A model generated the notes under the pieces. The model was not told the origin of the DNA and ran no database searches. It saw only the letters and a program-made list of their open reading frames with translations. A stretch of 31,976 nucleotides of DNA, taken from the NCBI GenBank assembly GCA_035518715.1, contig DATIXJ010000044.1, positions 1 through 31,976 on the forward strand, in the 5' to 3' direction. This document shows positions 1 to 8,089 of the stretch, one piece after another. Both the position numbers and the translations under genes were made by a program. The stretch's first letter is position 1; every line of letters starts with the position of its first letter. Source of the stretch: DATIXJ01 sp035518715. Lineage in GTDB: Bacteria; Bacteroidota; Ignavibacteria; UBA10030; SZUA-254.

Positions 1-372
1 TTGTTCAAGAAGGATAGAGCACGCTTTACAACTTCGCGCGTTCATGAACGACTTGAAGTCGACGGTCCGGTGGGGCGGATGCAGAACGACCTTCTCCATT
101 ATACCGATGATTCACTCTATCATTACTTTTCCAAGTTCAATCGGTACACGACTCTTGCGGCTGAAGATCTGACCGATCAACAATACCGGTTCTCACTGTA
201 CGATGTTGTTGTCCGACCCCCGTTCAGTTTTTTTAAGATGTATGTTGTGCGGCGGGGGTTCCTCGACCGGATGCCGGGACTCATCCTTTGCCTTGCGTCC
301 TCGGCCTATGTGTTTTGCAAGTATGCCAAATTGTGGGAAGCGGAACGCGGAGAACACGCCTCACGAGGTTGA
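1..372 (+). CDS. Family 2 glycosyltransferase, C-terminal part (5' truncated)
   Basis: The frame is open from base 1, so the N-terminal part with the catalytic GT-A fold and DXD motif lies outside the window; the TTG at base 1 is not a credible start. The visible 123 residues resemble the C-terminal region of WaaE/KdtX-like glycosyltransferases, which add sugars to lipopolysaccharide core or similar envelope glycans at the inner face of the membrane. Recognisable segments are VHERLEVDGPVGRM near residues 14-27, the LLHYTDDSL stretch near 31, a helix with FSKFNRYTTLAAEDL, and RPPFSFFKMYVVRRGFLD near 72-89 followed by a hydrophobic C-terminal helix. The family call rests on these motifs from memory; acceptor and sugar donor cannot be told. 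The next gene starts 40 bp downstream. Confidence 0.8.
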   Translation: MFKKDRARFTTSRVHERLEVDGPVGRMQNDLLHYTDDSLYHYFSKFNRYTTLAAEDLTDQQYRFSLYDVVVRPPFSFFKMYVVRRGFLDRMPGLILCLASSAYVFCKYAKLWEAERGEHASRG

Positions 373-411
373 TTTTCACGGCCATTTTTCCTACAATCTG
401 AAAATCTCTCC

Positions 412-741
412 ATGCCCATGGGATCAAACGAAAAAGACGAACTCCTCCTCACGCAGCTCATCCTGATGTTTCAAACCGCGGCACTTCAGCAAATGGGGAA
501 GCTCAAAAATCCGATGCTCGACAAAATCCAGAGAGATCTTGAACAGGCACAGATATCGATCGATATGATCGATATGCTGCAACGGAAAATGAAGGGAAAT
601 CTCAATTTGGATGAAGAACGTCTGTTGAGCAGTATCATTCGTGAATTAAAACTCAACTATGTTGATGAAGTTGCGAAATCACAGCAGGCAGCGCCGCCTT
701 CCGTTACGCCTCCTTCTACCGAAGAGAAGCCGAATTCATGA
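412..741 (+). CDS. DUF1844 domain protein
   Basis: This is a 109-residue, probably all-helical cytoplasmic protein. Residues 8-90 match the DUF1844 pattern: a first helix with LLLTQLILMFQTAALQQMG, the KNP turn, then a helix with LEQAQISIDMIDMLQRKMKGNL, and a last helix ending in ELKLNYVDEV. The final 20 residues are a Pro/Ser/Thr-rich tail. The role of DUF1844 proteins is not established, so no function is claimed. The start ATG at 412 has an in-frame ATG at 418 as alternative. Its TGA overlaps the ATG of nadK by four bases (ATGA at 738-741), which suggests translational coupling with nadK. Confidence 0.85.
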   Translation: MPMGSNEKDELLLTQLILMFQTAALQQMGKLKNPMLDKIQRDLEQAQISIDMIDMLQRKMKGNLNLDEERLLSSIIRELKLNYVDEVAKSQQAAPPSVTPPSTEEKPNS

Positions 742-1634
742 AGGTAGGGATTCTCGGAAATATTGAAAAACCGCAGATTGCGGAGGTGGCCGGAGGGCTC
801 ATAGCCACATTGGACGATTGCCGCACCGATTATCATGTGCATTCGGAGCTTGCAAAAGTCCTGAACAGGTCGAAGAGCAGGAAGAAGCTCCCCCGCGGTG
901 TTGCACTTTCCGAAACAAATCTGGTAAAATCCTGCGACATCCTCATCGCCCTTGGTGGTGACGGAACGATGCTCAATGTTGCGCGGCTGGTGGGGGCAGC
1001 AGAGGTGCCGATTCTTGGTGTCAATCTCGGGAAACTCGGATTTCTGGCAGAAGTCTCTGTTGATGAGCTGGATGATTGTGTCCGTGATATTGTTCGTGGA
1101 AATTATGTGATTGAAGAACGGCTTGTTCTCAAAGCAACTTCCTCGAACGACAAGAAGACGTTTTATGCCCTGAATGAGATTGTGATCGACCGCGGTGCTT
1201 CTGCGAGAGTTGTCGAGCTGGAGACCTTTGTCAACAATGAATATCTGGTGACGTACTCTGCCGACGGCATCATTGTGACGACCCCAACCGGATCGACGGC
1301 GTACTCGCTTGCCAGCGGCGGTCCTATCGTTACTCCGAGCAGCGAAGTGATCACCATTGCACCGATTTGTCCACATATGTTGACCGCGCGCCCGGTCATC
1401 GTTCCGGAGGACAGCCACGTCAGAATTGTCGTCGGTGAAGGGAAACACCCGGTTCATATCACTGCGGACGGCCAGGTGGAGCAGATTTACGATCCCCCGG
1501 TGGAGTTTGCCGTGATGCAGGCGCCGTACGTTGTGAAACTCGTGCGCAGGCGGCGATACAGTTATTTCGGCCTTCTTCGGGCAAAACTTCTTTGGGGAAA
1601 AGACCCACGCCTGGAACAAGTTTCTGATTTGTGA
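738..1634 (+). CDS. nadK: NAD kinase
   Basis: A 298-residue ATP-NAD kinase (NadK/PpnK) that phosphorylates NAD+ to NADP+ in the cytoplasm. The signature GGDGT lies at residues 73-77 and is followed by the conserved NLGKLGFL at 96-103. The NE pair at 146-147 and TPTGSTAYSLASGGP at 182-196 belong to the C-terminal beta-sandwich NAD-binding domain. Length is normal for the family. The start ATG at 738 overlaps the stop of the DUF1844 gene, so the two are probably coupled, and radA follows after 12 bp. Nothing looks truncated or odd. Confidence 0.97.
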   Translation: MKVGILGNIEKPQIAEVAGGLIATLDDCRTDYHVHSELAKVLNRSKSRKKLPRGVALSETNLVKSCDILIALGGDGTMLNVARLVGAAEVPILGVNLGKLGFLAEVSVDELDDCVRDIVRGNYVIEERLVLKATSSNDKKTFYALNEIVIDRGASARVVELETFVNNEYLVTYSADGIIVTTPTGSTAYSLASGGPIVTPSSEVITIAPICPHMLTARPVIVPEDSHVRIVVGEGKHPVHITADGQVEQIYDPPVEFAVMQAPYVVKLVRRRRYSYFGLLRAKLLWGKDPRLEQVSDL

Positions 1635-1646
1635 GTCAATTCTGTC

Positions 1647-3002
1647 GTGCCAAAAGTCCAATCAAAATATGTCTGTCAGAACTGCGCGTACGAGTCGCCT
1701 CGCTGGACAGGCAGGTGCCCCAACTGCGGCGAATGGAACTCCTTCGTTGAAGAGCTGACGTCGAAAGTCGCTGCGCGCAAAGCAGTGAAGGGGGCGAGTG
1801 TCGAGCCGCTTTCCCTTGATGAGGTGGAGGGTTCCGACGATCAGCGCATCACAACGGGCATCGGGGAATTCGACCGCGTGCTTGGCGGAGGAATAGTCCG
1901 CGGGTCGGTAGTTCTTCTCGGAGGTGATCCCGGAGTCGGCAAATCGACGCTCATGCTGCAGATTGCGGGAAAACTGAAAGACCGCATCGTGCTGTACGTA
2001 TCGGGCGAAGAATCCGCTCGTCAAATCAAGCTGCGCGCCGACAGACTGAAATTTCCGCACACACAATCACTCTTGGTGCTTGCCGAGACAAATGTCGACG
2101 TTGTTTCGGAGGTCTTGCAGCGATCACTGCCGGATATCCTCGTGGTCGATTCCGTACAGACCATGTATCGTCCCCAATTCGAGAGTTCTCCCGGGAGCGT
2201 CGCTCAGGTGCGGGAATCATCCGCGGTCTTCACACGCATTGCCAAGGAACGCGGAATCCCGGTCTTTCTGATTGGACATGTGACAAAAGAAGGTGTCATC
2301 GCGGGCCCGAAAGTCATCGAGCACATGGTCGATACGGTTCTTCAGATCGAAGGTGAGCGGCATTATGCGTACCGGATTCTCCGGGCGATGAAAAATCGCT
2401 TCGGCTCGACGAATGAAATTGGTGTCTTTGAAATGCGGGAGAGCGGTATGGAGGAAGTTGCCAATCCCTCGGAAGTCTTCCTTTCCGAAAGGACCGTTGG
2501 CACATCGGGCTCGACCGTCGTCGCAAGCGTTGAGGGAAGTCGCCCGATACTCATCGAGGTGCAGGCCCTGGTCACTCCGACAAGTTACGGCGTACCGCAG
2601 CGGAATACGACCGGGGTTGACTACCGGCGCCTTGGGTTGCTGATCGCCGTTCTCGAAAAACGTCTCGGGATGATGCTCGGACAATATGATGTCTTCGTGA
2701 ATATCGCCGGCGGGGTTCGGGTCGATGAACCGGCCGTGGATCTCGGCATTGCCATCTCGATTCTCTCGAGCATGAAAGACGTGCCCGTCGATTCCCAGAG
2801 TATTGCCATCGGCGAGATTGGTCTGAGCGGGGAAGTGCGGGCGGTGAGCCAGATCGAGAAACGTGTGCAGGAGGCACAGAAACTCGGCTTCAAGCGCGTT
2901 ATCCTTCCGAAAAACAACCTCAAGAGTTTTCAACAATCCAACGGCATAGAGCTGTGCGGCGTCGAGCATATCGACGACGCGGTTCCTCTCCTTGTGCGAT
3001 AA
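1647..3002 (+). CDS. radA: DNA repair protein RadA (Sms)
   Basis: A 451-residue RadA/Sms, the DnaB-like ATPase that promotes branch migration in recombination intermediates. An N-terminal four-cysteine zinc finger has Cys10, Cys13, Cys24 and Cys27. The Walker A GGDPGVGKST lies at 92-101, the RadA-specific KNRFG motif at 249-253, and a C-terminal Lon-protease-like domain from about residue 290 includes the GGVRVDEPAVDLGIA region. The start is a GTG at 1647, 12 bp after nadK; this start fits because the zinc finger begins ten residues in. The stop at 3000-3002 is only four bases before the preferred rdgB start, consistent with one transcript. Confidence 0.97.
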   Translation: MPKVQSKYVCQNCAYESPRWTGRCPNCGEWNSFVEELTSKVAARKAVKGASVEPLSLDEVEGSDDQRITTGIGEFDRVLGGGIVRGSVVLLGGDPGVGKSTLMLQIAGKLKDRIVLYVSGEESARQIKLRADRLKFPHTQSLLVLAETNVDVVSEVLQRSLPDILVVDSVQTMYRPQFESSPGSVAQVRESSAVFTRIAKERGIPVFLIGHVTKEGVIAGPKVIEHMVDTVLQIEGERHYAYRILRAMKNRFGSTNEIGVFEMRESGMEEVANPSEVFLSERTVGTSGSTVVASVEGSRPILIEVQALVTPTSYGVPQRNTTGVDYRRLGLLIAVLEKRLGMMLGQYDVFVNIAGGVRVDEPAVDLGIAISILSSMKDVPVDSQSIAIGEIGLSGEVRAVSQIEKRVQEAQKLGFKRVILPKNNLKSFQQSNGIELCGVEHIDDAVPLLVR

Positions 3003-3006
3003 CGCG

Positions 3007-3606
3007 ATGGAACGGATCGTTCTTGCCACGCGCAATCCCGATAAGGTCCGGGAGATCCGGGCAATTCTCAGTGCTGTTCCGGTCGAGTTGGTGGATCTGG
3101 ATAATTTTCCGGGTGCTCCCGAAGTTGTGGAGGATGGAAAAACACTCGAAGCGAATGCCTTGAAGAAAGCCCGGGAAATCGTTCTGGCAACGTCGATCCC
3201 CGCAATTGCGGATGATACCGGACTCGAAGTGTTTGAACTTGACCTGCGGCCTGGTGTGTATTCGTCACGATACGCCGGCGAAGATGCGTCGTACGCGGAT
3301 AATTGCCGGAAACTGGTGTCTGAATTGCGGCACGTTCCGGAAAGCCGGCGCGGCGCCAGATTCCGCTGCATCGCGGTTTTCACCGACGGCCGACACGAGC
3401 GCATCGCGGAGGGAATCTGCCACGGTAAAATTATCGATTCGCCACATGGAGCCGGTGGTTTCGGATATGACCCGCTCTTCGTACCCGATGGGTATTCGCT
3501 GACATTTGCTGAACTTCCTCCAGACATCAAGAACCGCATCAGCCATCGCGCAAAGGCATTTGCCAAAATGGCTGAAATCCTCTCGGAATACTACCCCAAT
3601 CGGTAA
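3007..3606 (+). CDS. rdgB: Non-canonical purine NTP pyrophosphatase, RdgB/HAM1 family
   Basis: A 199-residue HAM1/RdgB enzyme that hydrolyses ITP, dITP and XTP to the monophosphates and so keeps deaminated purines out of nucleic acids. Visible motifs are the N-terminal IVLATRNPDKVREI with T8-R9-N10, the ADDTGLEV block at 68-75, RPGVYSSRYAG, the substrate-site GGFGYDPLF near 155, and the C-terminal SHRAKAF. A longer reading from a TTG at 2992 would add MCDNA and overlap radA; ATG 3007 places the conserved beta strand exactly at the N terminus, so it is preferred. The gene sits four bases after radA and probably closes this operon, since two hairpins follow it. Confidence 0.95.
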   Translation: MERIVLATRNPDKVREIRAILSAVPVELVDLDNFPGAPEVVEDGKTLEANALKKAREIVLATSIPAIADDTGLEVFELDLRPGVYSSRYAGEDASYADNCRKLVSELRHVPESRRGARFRCIAVFTDGRHERIAEGICHGKIIDSPHGAGGFGYDPLFVPDGYSLTFAELPPDIKNRISHRAKAFAKMAEILSEYYPNR

Positions 3607-3621
3607 TCCCTGCATTCGCAA

Positions 3622-3671
3622 ATTATCAATCATCGAAAAAAATCTTGATAATCATATCCGGTATGATTATC
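3622..3671 (+). promoter_or_regulatory. Two overlapping inverted repeats after rdgB (terminator, attenuator or operator)
   Basis: Seen directly: ATTATCAA (3622-3629) is complementary to TTGATAAT (3645-3652), and GATAATCATA (3647-3656) is perfectly complementary to TATGATTATC (3662-3671) across a five-base loop TCCGG. The two hairpins share 3647-3652, so they cannot form together. The hexamer ATTATC/GATAAT occurs three times in 50 bp. A short T-rich run follows (CTTATT), weak for an intrinsic terminator. It lies between rdgB and the DUF4905 gene and could end the first or control the second. Confidence 0.5.
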
Positions 3672-3698
3672 TTATTCCAGAATTTTAACGACCCAATC

Positions 3699-4559
3699 AT
3701 GGGATGGTTTTCCGGAAGAAAAAGAAAAACTCTCAAGCCATCATGGTCGTACAGGACATCAGGTTTTCTCTGGCGCATTCTTCCTTCCGCCCGGTTCCTT
3801 GCCGGTGAGGACCGCGACACCGAGAAGAAGAGAGTCACCTTCTTCTGCATTGATCCGCAGTCAGGAAACGTCCTTTGGGAACACCGAATGTTCGACGAAC
3901 AGTGGTGGATTGGGTTGGATTCGCTGTACGGCGAGACACTTTTCTTTCACCGATATGCAAGTCCCGATATGCCGGAACATCAAGGAATAATTGCGGCTGA
4001 TATCCGAACCGGAACTGTTCACTGGGAGAATACGGAAATGGAATTTCTCCTTGCGCACCGCGACGTGGTCGCAGTATCGAAACAAGGGTTCGAGAAGCGT
4101 TTTTTTCATCTCCTGGATGGAACGACAGGGAAGGTGCTGAGGGAAATCGATGCGGATGAAGTTCAACGCCTTCGTGCAGAGATGGGGGCCGAACACGTTG
4201 AGGAAATCGGCTATCCTGTTCCGGCCTCGCCTTCAGTACAGAGTGCGATTCAGAACGTGCTTCTGCGCTGCGGCATGAACATCCAGGAGATCGTCAATGC
4301 GGAGGCGCATGTTAGCGGCGAATATCTTCTCTCCTCCTTTTATGAGCCCGTGGGTACCGATGTTACCTCCCGGAAATTTCGTCATCATTTCGTGATCATC
4401 CTGCCGGAATCGTCCGTTCTGCTGTATCATGATATCCTCCGGGATCTGTCGCCATCGACAGCGGGTGATTCGTTCTTCTGTATGGGGAGCTGGGTCTATT
4501 TCATCAGCGAAAAGCAGCGGCTTTCGGCAGTCAATCTTTCCAATATTATCGGGGGGTGA
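3699..4559 (+). CDS. DUF4905 domain protein
   Basis: A 286-residue protein resembling the DUF4905 family, which I know mainly from Bacteroidota and relatives; function unknown. It has beta-propeller-like strand pairs typical of PQQ-type repeats: CIDPQSGNVLWEHRMFDEQWW near residues 52-72, then IIAADIRTGTVHWE, then FHLLDGTTGKVLREID. I see no signal peptide or membrane helix, so it is probably cytoplasmic. In-frame ATGs at 3645 and 3663 would give longer proteins, but they lie inside the inverted repeats upstream, and ATG 3699 begins a sensible N terminus (MGWFSGRKRK). No clear Shine-Dalgarno is visible at any of the three. The next gene starts two bases after the stop, suggesting co-translation. 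Confidence 0.75.
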   Translation: MGWFSGRKRKTLKPSWSYRTSGFLWRILPSARFLAGEDRDTEKKRVTFFCIDPQSGNVLWEHRMFDEQWWIGLDSLYGETLFFHRYASPDMPEHQGIIAADIRTGTVHWENTEMEFLLAHRDVVAVSKQGFEKRFFHLLDGTTGKVLREIDADEVQRLRAEMGAEHVEEIGYPVPASPSVQSAIQNVLLRCGMNIQEIVNAEAHVSGEYLLSSFYEPVGTDVTSRKFRHHFVIILPESSVLLYHDILRDLSPSTAGDSFFCMGSWVYFISEKQRLSAVNLSNIIGG

Positions 4560-4560
4560 T

Positions 4561-5466
4561 ATGGGAAAAATCCGCATCAAAGGTGTAGATGCATTTACCA
4601 CGACACCGCAGGGCGGGAATTCCGCGGGCGTGATTTTAGAAGGACAGCGGCTGAGCGAACAACAGATGAAATCCGTTGCTCGCGAACTTCATTTCTCGGA
4701 AACGGTTTTCCTTTTGCCATCATCGAGGAGCGGCACGGATTGCAGAATGCGCAGCTTCACGCCTCAGAGCGAGATGTCGGTTTCGGGGCATGCCATGCTG
4801 GCGGGACTTCACGTCCTTGCCGAAGAAGGAATGCTGGGGATGACAAAGAAGGAGAATTACCGCCTCCAGATTGATTCAGTCGCAGGGGTCATTGCGGCCG
4901 ACATTCTCAGGCAGGAACAACCTCCCTTGATCCTTTTGGAAACGAAACCTCCCACACTGACAAAGGCAACACAATACAAGACCGATCTGCTCCGTCTGCT
5001 GAATATTAATCTCAGCGATTTCGACAATCGCCTGACCATTATGCGAAACGAGTTTCTCTTTGTGGGATTGCGTCGCCTGCATGCGCTGTTCACCATGAAA
5101 CCGAACTTCGCTGCCCTGGGCGGCTTCCTGGAAACACGATCGTTTAACGGGATTTGCATCTACACGACGGAAACCGTCGAGCGCGAATCACTTGTGCACT
5201 CCCGGTTCTTCGCACCCCACCTTGGACTTGCTGAAGACCCCGTCACCCAATCGACACACCCCTCACTTGCATTGATTTTCTTTGAGCAGGGGCTGCTTCT
5301 CCCGAAAGACGGCAAGTGTCTTTTCCGCGGTGAGCAGGGAGATGCCATCGGCCGGCGCGGAAGAGTAAGCGTGGAACTTCACGTCGAGGAACTGCGGCCC
5401 GTCATGGTGAAAGTGGGAGGATCAGCCGTCACCGTGCTGGACGGCGAATTGCTTGTGAACGACTGA
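4561..5466 (+). CDS. PhzF-family isomerase/epimerase
   Basis: A 301-residue PhzF-like protein with the two-lobed diaminopimelate-epimerase fold. The N terminus reads VDAFTTTPQGGNSAGVIL at residues 9-26, the family's hallmark GGNxAGV block. ETVF at 47-50 supplies the glutamate that in PhzF is the catalytic base. The FTPQSEMSVSGHAMLAG segment at 66-82 matches the FTPxxEmxxxGHatl motif. The C-lobe LAEDPVTQSTH is a variant of the usual EDPATGSA. Start ATG 4561 follows the DUF4905 stop by one base; the frame extends upstream without homology. Most members outside phenazine clusters have unknown substrates, and no phenazine genes are present here, so phenazine synthesis is not implied. Confidence 0.9.
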   Translation: MGKIRIKGVDAFTTTPQGGNSAGVILEGQRLSEQQMKSVARELHFSETVFLLPSSRSGTDCRMRSFTPQSEMSVSGHAMLAGLHVLAEEGMLGMTKKENYRLQIDSVAGVIAADILRQEQPPLILLETKPPTLTKATQYKTDLLRLLNINLSDFDNRLTIMRNEFLFVGLRRLHALFTMKPNFAALGGFLETRSFNGICIYTTETVERESLVHSRFFAPHLGLAEDPVTQSTHPSLALIFFEQGLLLPKDGKCLFRGEQGDAIGRRGRVSVELHVEELRPVMVKVGGSAVTVLDGELLVND

Positions 5467-5492
5467 CTCCATTCGCACATTGTGAACTCCCG

Positions 5493-7481
5493 ATGACGAA
5501 CACCATTCTCTTTCTGCTCATCCTTGGGGGATCTTTCGGCTTTTTTGGATGGAACACCCGGCGCCTCATCTTCTACCTGCGTCTTGGAAAACCAGAGCAA
5601 CGTACCGACAAGCCGTGGGAACGCCTTAAGAATGTGCTCGTCGTTGCGTTCGGTCAATCCAAGCTCCTCCGTGAACCACTCGCCGGGCTTATGCACTTCT
5701 TCATTTTCTGGGGGTTCGTCATCCTGCTCCTTGCAATTGTTGAAGCATTCGGCATGGGTTTCTCCCGATTGTTTTCACTTTACTTCCTGGGTCCGGTGTA
5801 CGGGCCGTTGATCTGGCTTCAGGATCTGCTCGGCGTTTTGGTCATCCTGTCGATCGCAATAGCTCTGTACCGGAGATATGTGAGTAAGCCGGCTCGCCTC
5901 GATGTATCAGGGCATGCGCGCGTCGACGCGACAATCATTCTCTGCTGGATCCTCCTGATCATGATTTCGATGTTCATGCAGAATGCGGCCAACATAGCAT
6001 CGGGGTCAGGGACCGGAAGCGGGGGGCGGTTCGTATCTTCCATGCTTGCAGGATTGTTTTGGAATTGGTCTCCGGATCAGATTGCCGTAGCGTTCTACAT
6101 CTTCTGGTGGATGCATGTGCTCCTCGTCCTGGGGTTTCTGAATTATCTTCCGTTTTCCAAACATCTCCATATTCTCTCTTCTGTCCCGAATGTCTATTTC
6201 GCAAAGCTCGGCCGGCGGGGGACACTGAGTGCATTGAATCTCCAGGACGAATCCGCCACACGGTTCGGGGTTGCTGATATCGGCGATCTCACGTGGAAAC
6301 AATTGCTGGACGGTTACACATGCACCGAATGCGGTCGGTGCACTGCCGCATGTCCTGCCGCGAATACCGGCAAACCGCTTTCACCGAAAAAGATCATCGT
6401 CGACATCCGGCACCGCCTTATGGAAGAAGGCGCTCTTATGGTGGACGGGAAAAAGAATTCCGACGGCACGGTGGGCAAACTTCTCGTCGACGGGTATATC
6501 ACGGAAGATGAGCTCTGGTCATGCACGACCTGTATGGCATGTGTTCAGGAATGTCCGGTACAAATCGAGCATGTCGATGCTATTGTCGGGATGAGGCGTT
6601 ATTTGGTTCTGAATGAATCCCGCTTCCCGAAAGAGATGCAGGCAACATTCCAGAATCTTGAGCGGAACTTCACGCCCTGGGCGTTCAGCCACGCGACCCG
6701 TGCCGATTGGGCTGAGGGGATGAACATTCCGAGATTCTCGGACGGTTCGCAACCGGAAATTCTCTTCTGGGTGGGATGCGCGGGAGCATACGACGCCCGG
6801 TATAAGAAAGTCACTCAGGCCTTTTCACGGTTAATGCAGCTTGCGGGAATCAGGTTCGCCATACTCGGGACGGAAGAGAAATGTACCGGCGACCCGGCAC
6901 GCAGATCGGGAAACGAGTATCTTGCCCAGATGCTCATGACGGAGAACATCGGCACACTGAACAACTATGGTGTGAAGAGGATTGTGACCACGTGCCCGCA
7001 TTGTCTGAATATGTTGAAAAACGAGTACCCGCAATTGGGAGGAAGGTATGAAGTGATCCATCACACCGAATTTATCATGGGGCTTGTCGATTCGGGAAAG
7101 ATCCGGATCACGAAGGAAAAACGGGCGCGTCTGACGTACCACGATTCCTGCTACCTCGGAAGGTATAACACCATTTACGATCAGCCCCGCGAGGCGGTGA
7201 AGAAAATCCCTGGAGTTGATCTTGTCGAGATGAACCGTACCCGGGATCGCGGATTCTGCTGCGGAGCCGGTGGAGCGAGAATGTTCATGGAGGAGCATCT
7301 GGGGAAGAGGGTGAATATCGAACGAACCGAGGAGGCGCTCCAGCTCAAACCGGATATCATTGGAACCGCGTGTCCGTTTTGCATGACGATGATGACGGAT
7401 GGTGTGAAAGCGAAGGAAGCAGCGGATCGGGTGGCGGTGAAGGATATTGCAGAGTTGGTGCTGGAAGCTGTAGAGGGATAA
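5493..7481 (+). CDS. Membrane Fe-S oxidoreductase, heterodisulfide-reductase/ETF:quinone-oxidoreductase type
   Basis: A 662-residue fusion. Residues 1-225 hold about five or six membrane helices with conserved-looking histidines (His68, His208, His224) that could ligate haem b, as in NarI-like cytochromes. Two 4Fe-4S ferredoxin motifs follow: Cys277, 280, 283, 287 and Cys344, 347, 350, 354. The C-terminal half contains two CCG (HdrD/GlpC-like) domains, the last with GFCCGAGGARMF. This architecture is that of membrane FeS oxidoreductases that pass electrons between electron-transfer flavoprotein and menaquinone in fatty-acid and amino-acid oxidizers. That role is inferred, because no etfA or etfB lies in this window. 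The gene starts 26 bp after the PhzF-like gene. Confidence 0.88.
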   Translation: MTNTILFLLILGGSFGFFGWNTRRLIFYLRLGKPEQRTDKPWERLKNVLVVAFGQSKLLREPLAGLMHFFIFWGFVILLLAIVEAFGMGFSRLFSLYFLGPVYGPLIWLQDLLGVLVILSIAIALYRRYVSKPARLDVSGHARVDATIILCWILLIMISMFMQNAANIASGSGTGSGGRFVSSMLAGLFWNWSPDQIAVAFYIFWWMHVLLVLGFLNYLPFSKHLHILSSVPNVYFAKLGRRGTLSALNLQDESATRFGVADIGDLTWKQLLDGYTCTECGRCTAACPAANTGKPLSPKKIIVDIRHRLMEEGALMVDGKKNSDGTVGKLLVDGYITEDELWSCTTCMACVQECPVQIEHVDAIVGMRRYLVLNESRFPKEMQATFQNLERNFTPWAFSHATRADWAEGMNIPRFSDGSQPEILFWVGCAGAYDARYKKVTQAFSRLMQLAGIRFAILGTEEKCTGDPARRSGNEYLAQMLMTENIGTLNNYGVKRIVTTCPHCLNMLKNEYPQLGGRYEVIHHTEFIMGLVDSGKIRITKEKRARLTYHDSCYLGRYNTIYDQPREAVKKIPGVDLVEMNRTRDRGFCCGAGGARMFMEEHLGKRVNIERTEEALQLKPDIIGTACPFCMTMMTDGVKAKEAADRVAVKDIAELVLEAVEG

Positions 7482-7503
7482 CTGCTCACCCCGCCCCTTG
7501 TCA

Positions 7504-7523
7504 CGGTGTGGGCCGGAACACCG
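7504..7523. terminator. Possible bidirectional terminator hairpin
   Basis: CGGTGT (7504-7509) pairs perfectly with ACACCG (7518-7523) around an eight-base loop. It lies in the 93-bp gap between two convergent genes, where a shared terminator is expected. There is no good T-run on either side, so this is only a weak candidate. Confidence 0.3.
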
Positions 7524-7574
7524 CACTCCTTTGGTTTGAATTCGCGGTCACGAACCATCTCGTAACCGTATCTC

Positions 7575-8018
7575 CTATCCGAGCTTTTCCAAATCCTGGA
7601 GAGGATTCCTTCTGATCAGCACCAGAATCGCCCCCTGCGGAACGATGAGGTATTTCTTGGCATCATATTCGATCTCGATCGCCTGATCCTTCAGGAAGAT
7701 AGCGTAGTCGCCTTCCTCCGCCTGCAAAGGGATGTATTTTACCGGATCCTTCGGCGTTGTGGACCATGATTCCTGATCGATGTAGTTCGGATTCGGAACA
7801 GGATAACCCGGACCGACCTTGATGATGTATCCGCTCTGGACTTTCTCCTTTTCGCGTACGCTCGGAGGCAAATAAAGCCCGTGCTCAGTCCGGTCCTTGT
7901 CGGAATCCGGAATGATCAGCACCTTGTCTCCAACAACAACCATTTCTTTTTGCTGCATATTCATGATGTATTCTTCGTCAACAGTGGGATCGGATTGCAG
8001 CATCAACCCGCAATTCAC
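7575..8018 (-). CDS. GroES-like co-chaperone family protein
   Basis: A protein of up to 147 residues in the GroES (Cpn10) fold family. Visible are the N-terminal strand VVVGDKVLIIPDSD, a mobile-loop-like HGLYLPPSVREKEKVQSG, IIKVGPGYPVPNP, and the C-terminal strands AIEIEYDAKKYLIVPQGAIL. It carries an insert around the GPGYPVPNPNYIDQESW region relative to standard 95-residue GroES, matching a divergent paralog family common in Bacteroidota. The longest start is GTG 8018; ATGs at 8003, 7964 and 7958 are alternatives, and a start near 7964 would trim an unconserved leader. No groEL is adjacent, so it may serve another client or complex. It is 71 bp after the preceding gene and is the last gene of the minus-strand run. 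Confidence 0.85.
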   Translation of the reverse strand: MNCGLMLQSDPTVDEEYIMNMQQKEMVVVGDKVLIIPDSDKDRTEHGLYLPPSVREKEKVQSGYIIKVGPGYPVPNPNYIDQESWSTTPKDPVKYIPLQAEEGDYAIFLKDQAIEIEYDAKKYLIVPQGAILVLIRRNPLQDLEKLG

Positions 8019-8089
8019 CTCAAGGTACGGATTTAATTTCTCTCTTCCGAATGAAGTTGGAATGACGCAATTGGAGAAGCAGGGAGACC

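Noticed and set aside
657..1661. A 334-codon minus-strand open frame opposite nadK
   Set aside because: nadK carries all family motifs; the antisense translation has none.
2992..3006. TTG 2992 as the rdgB start
   Set aside because: It would add five unconserved residues and overlap radA; ATG 3007 starts exactly at the conserved strand.
2217..3566. A 449-codon minus-strand open frame opposite radA and rdgB
   Set aside because: It spans two clear genes and their junction, with low-complexity Arg/Ser-rich translation; antisense shadow.
3647..3671. A classical Fur box
   Set aside because: GATAAT and ATTATC units are present, but the continuous 19-bp spacing is not, and DUF4905 has no known iron link.
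4561..5466. Phenazine biosynthesis
   Set aside because: Only a PhzF-like fold protein is present; no other phz gene is in the window, and most PhzF homologs work elsewhere.
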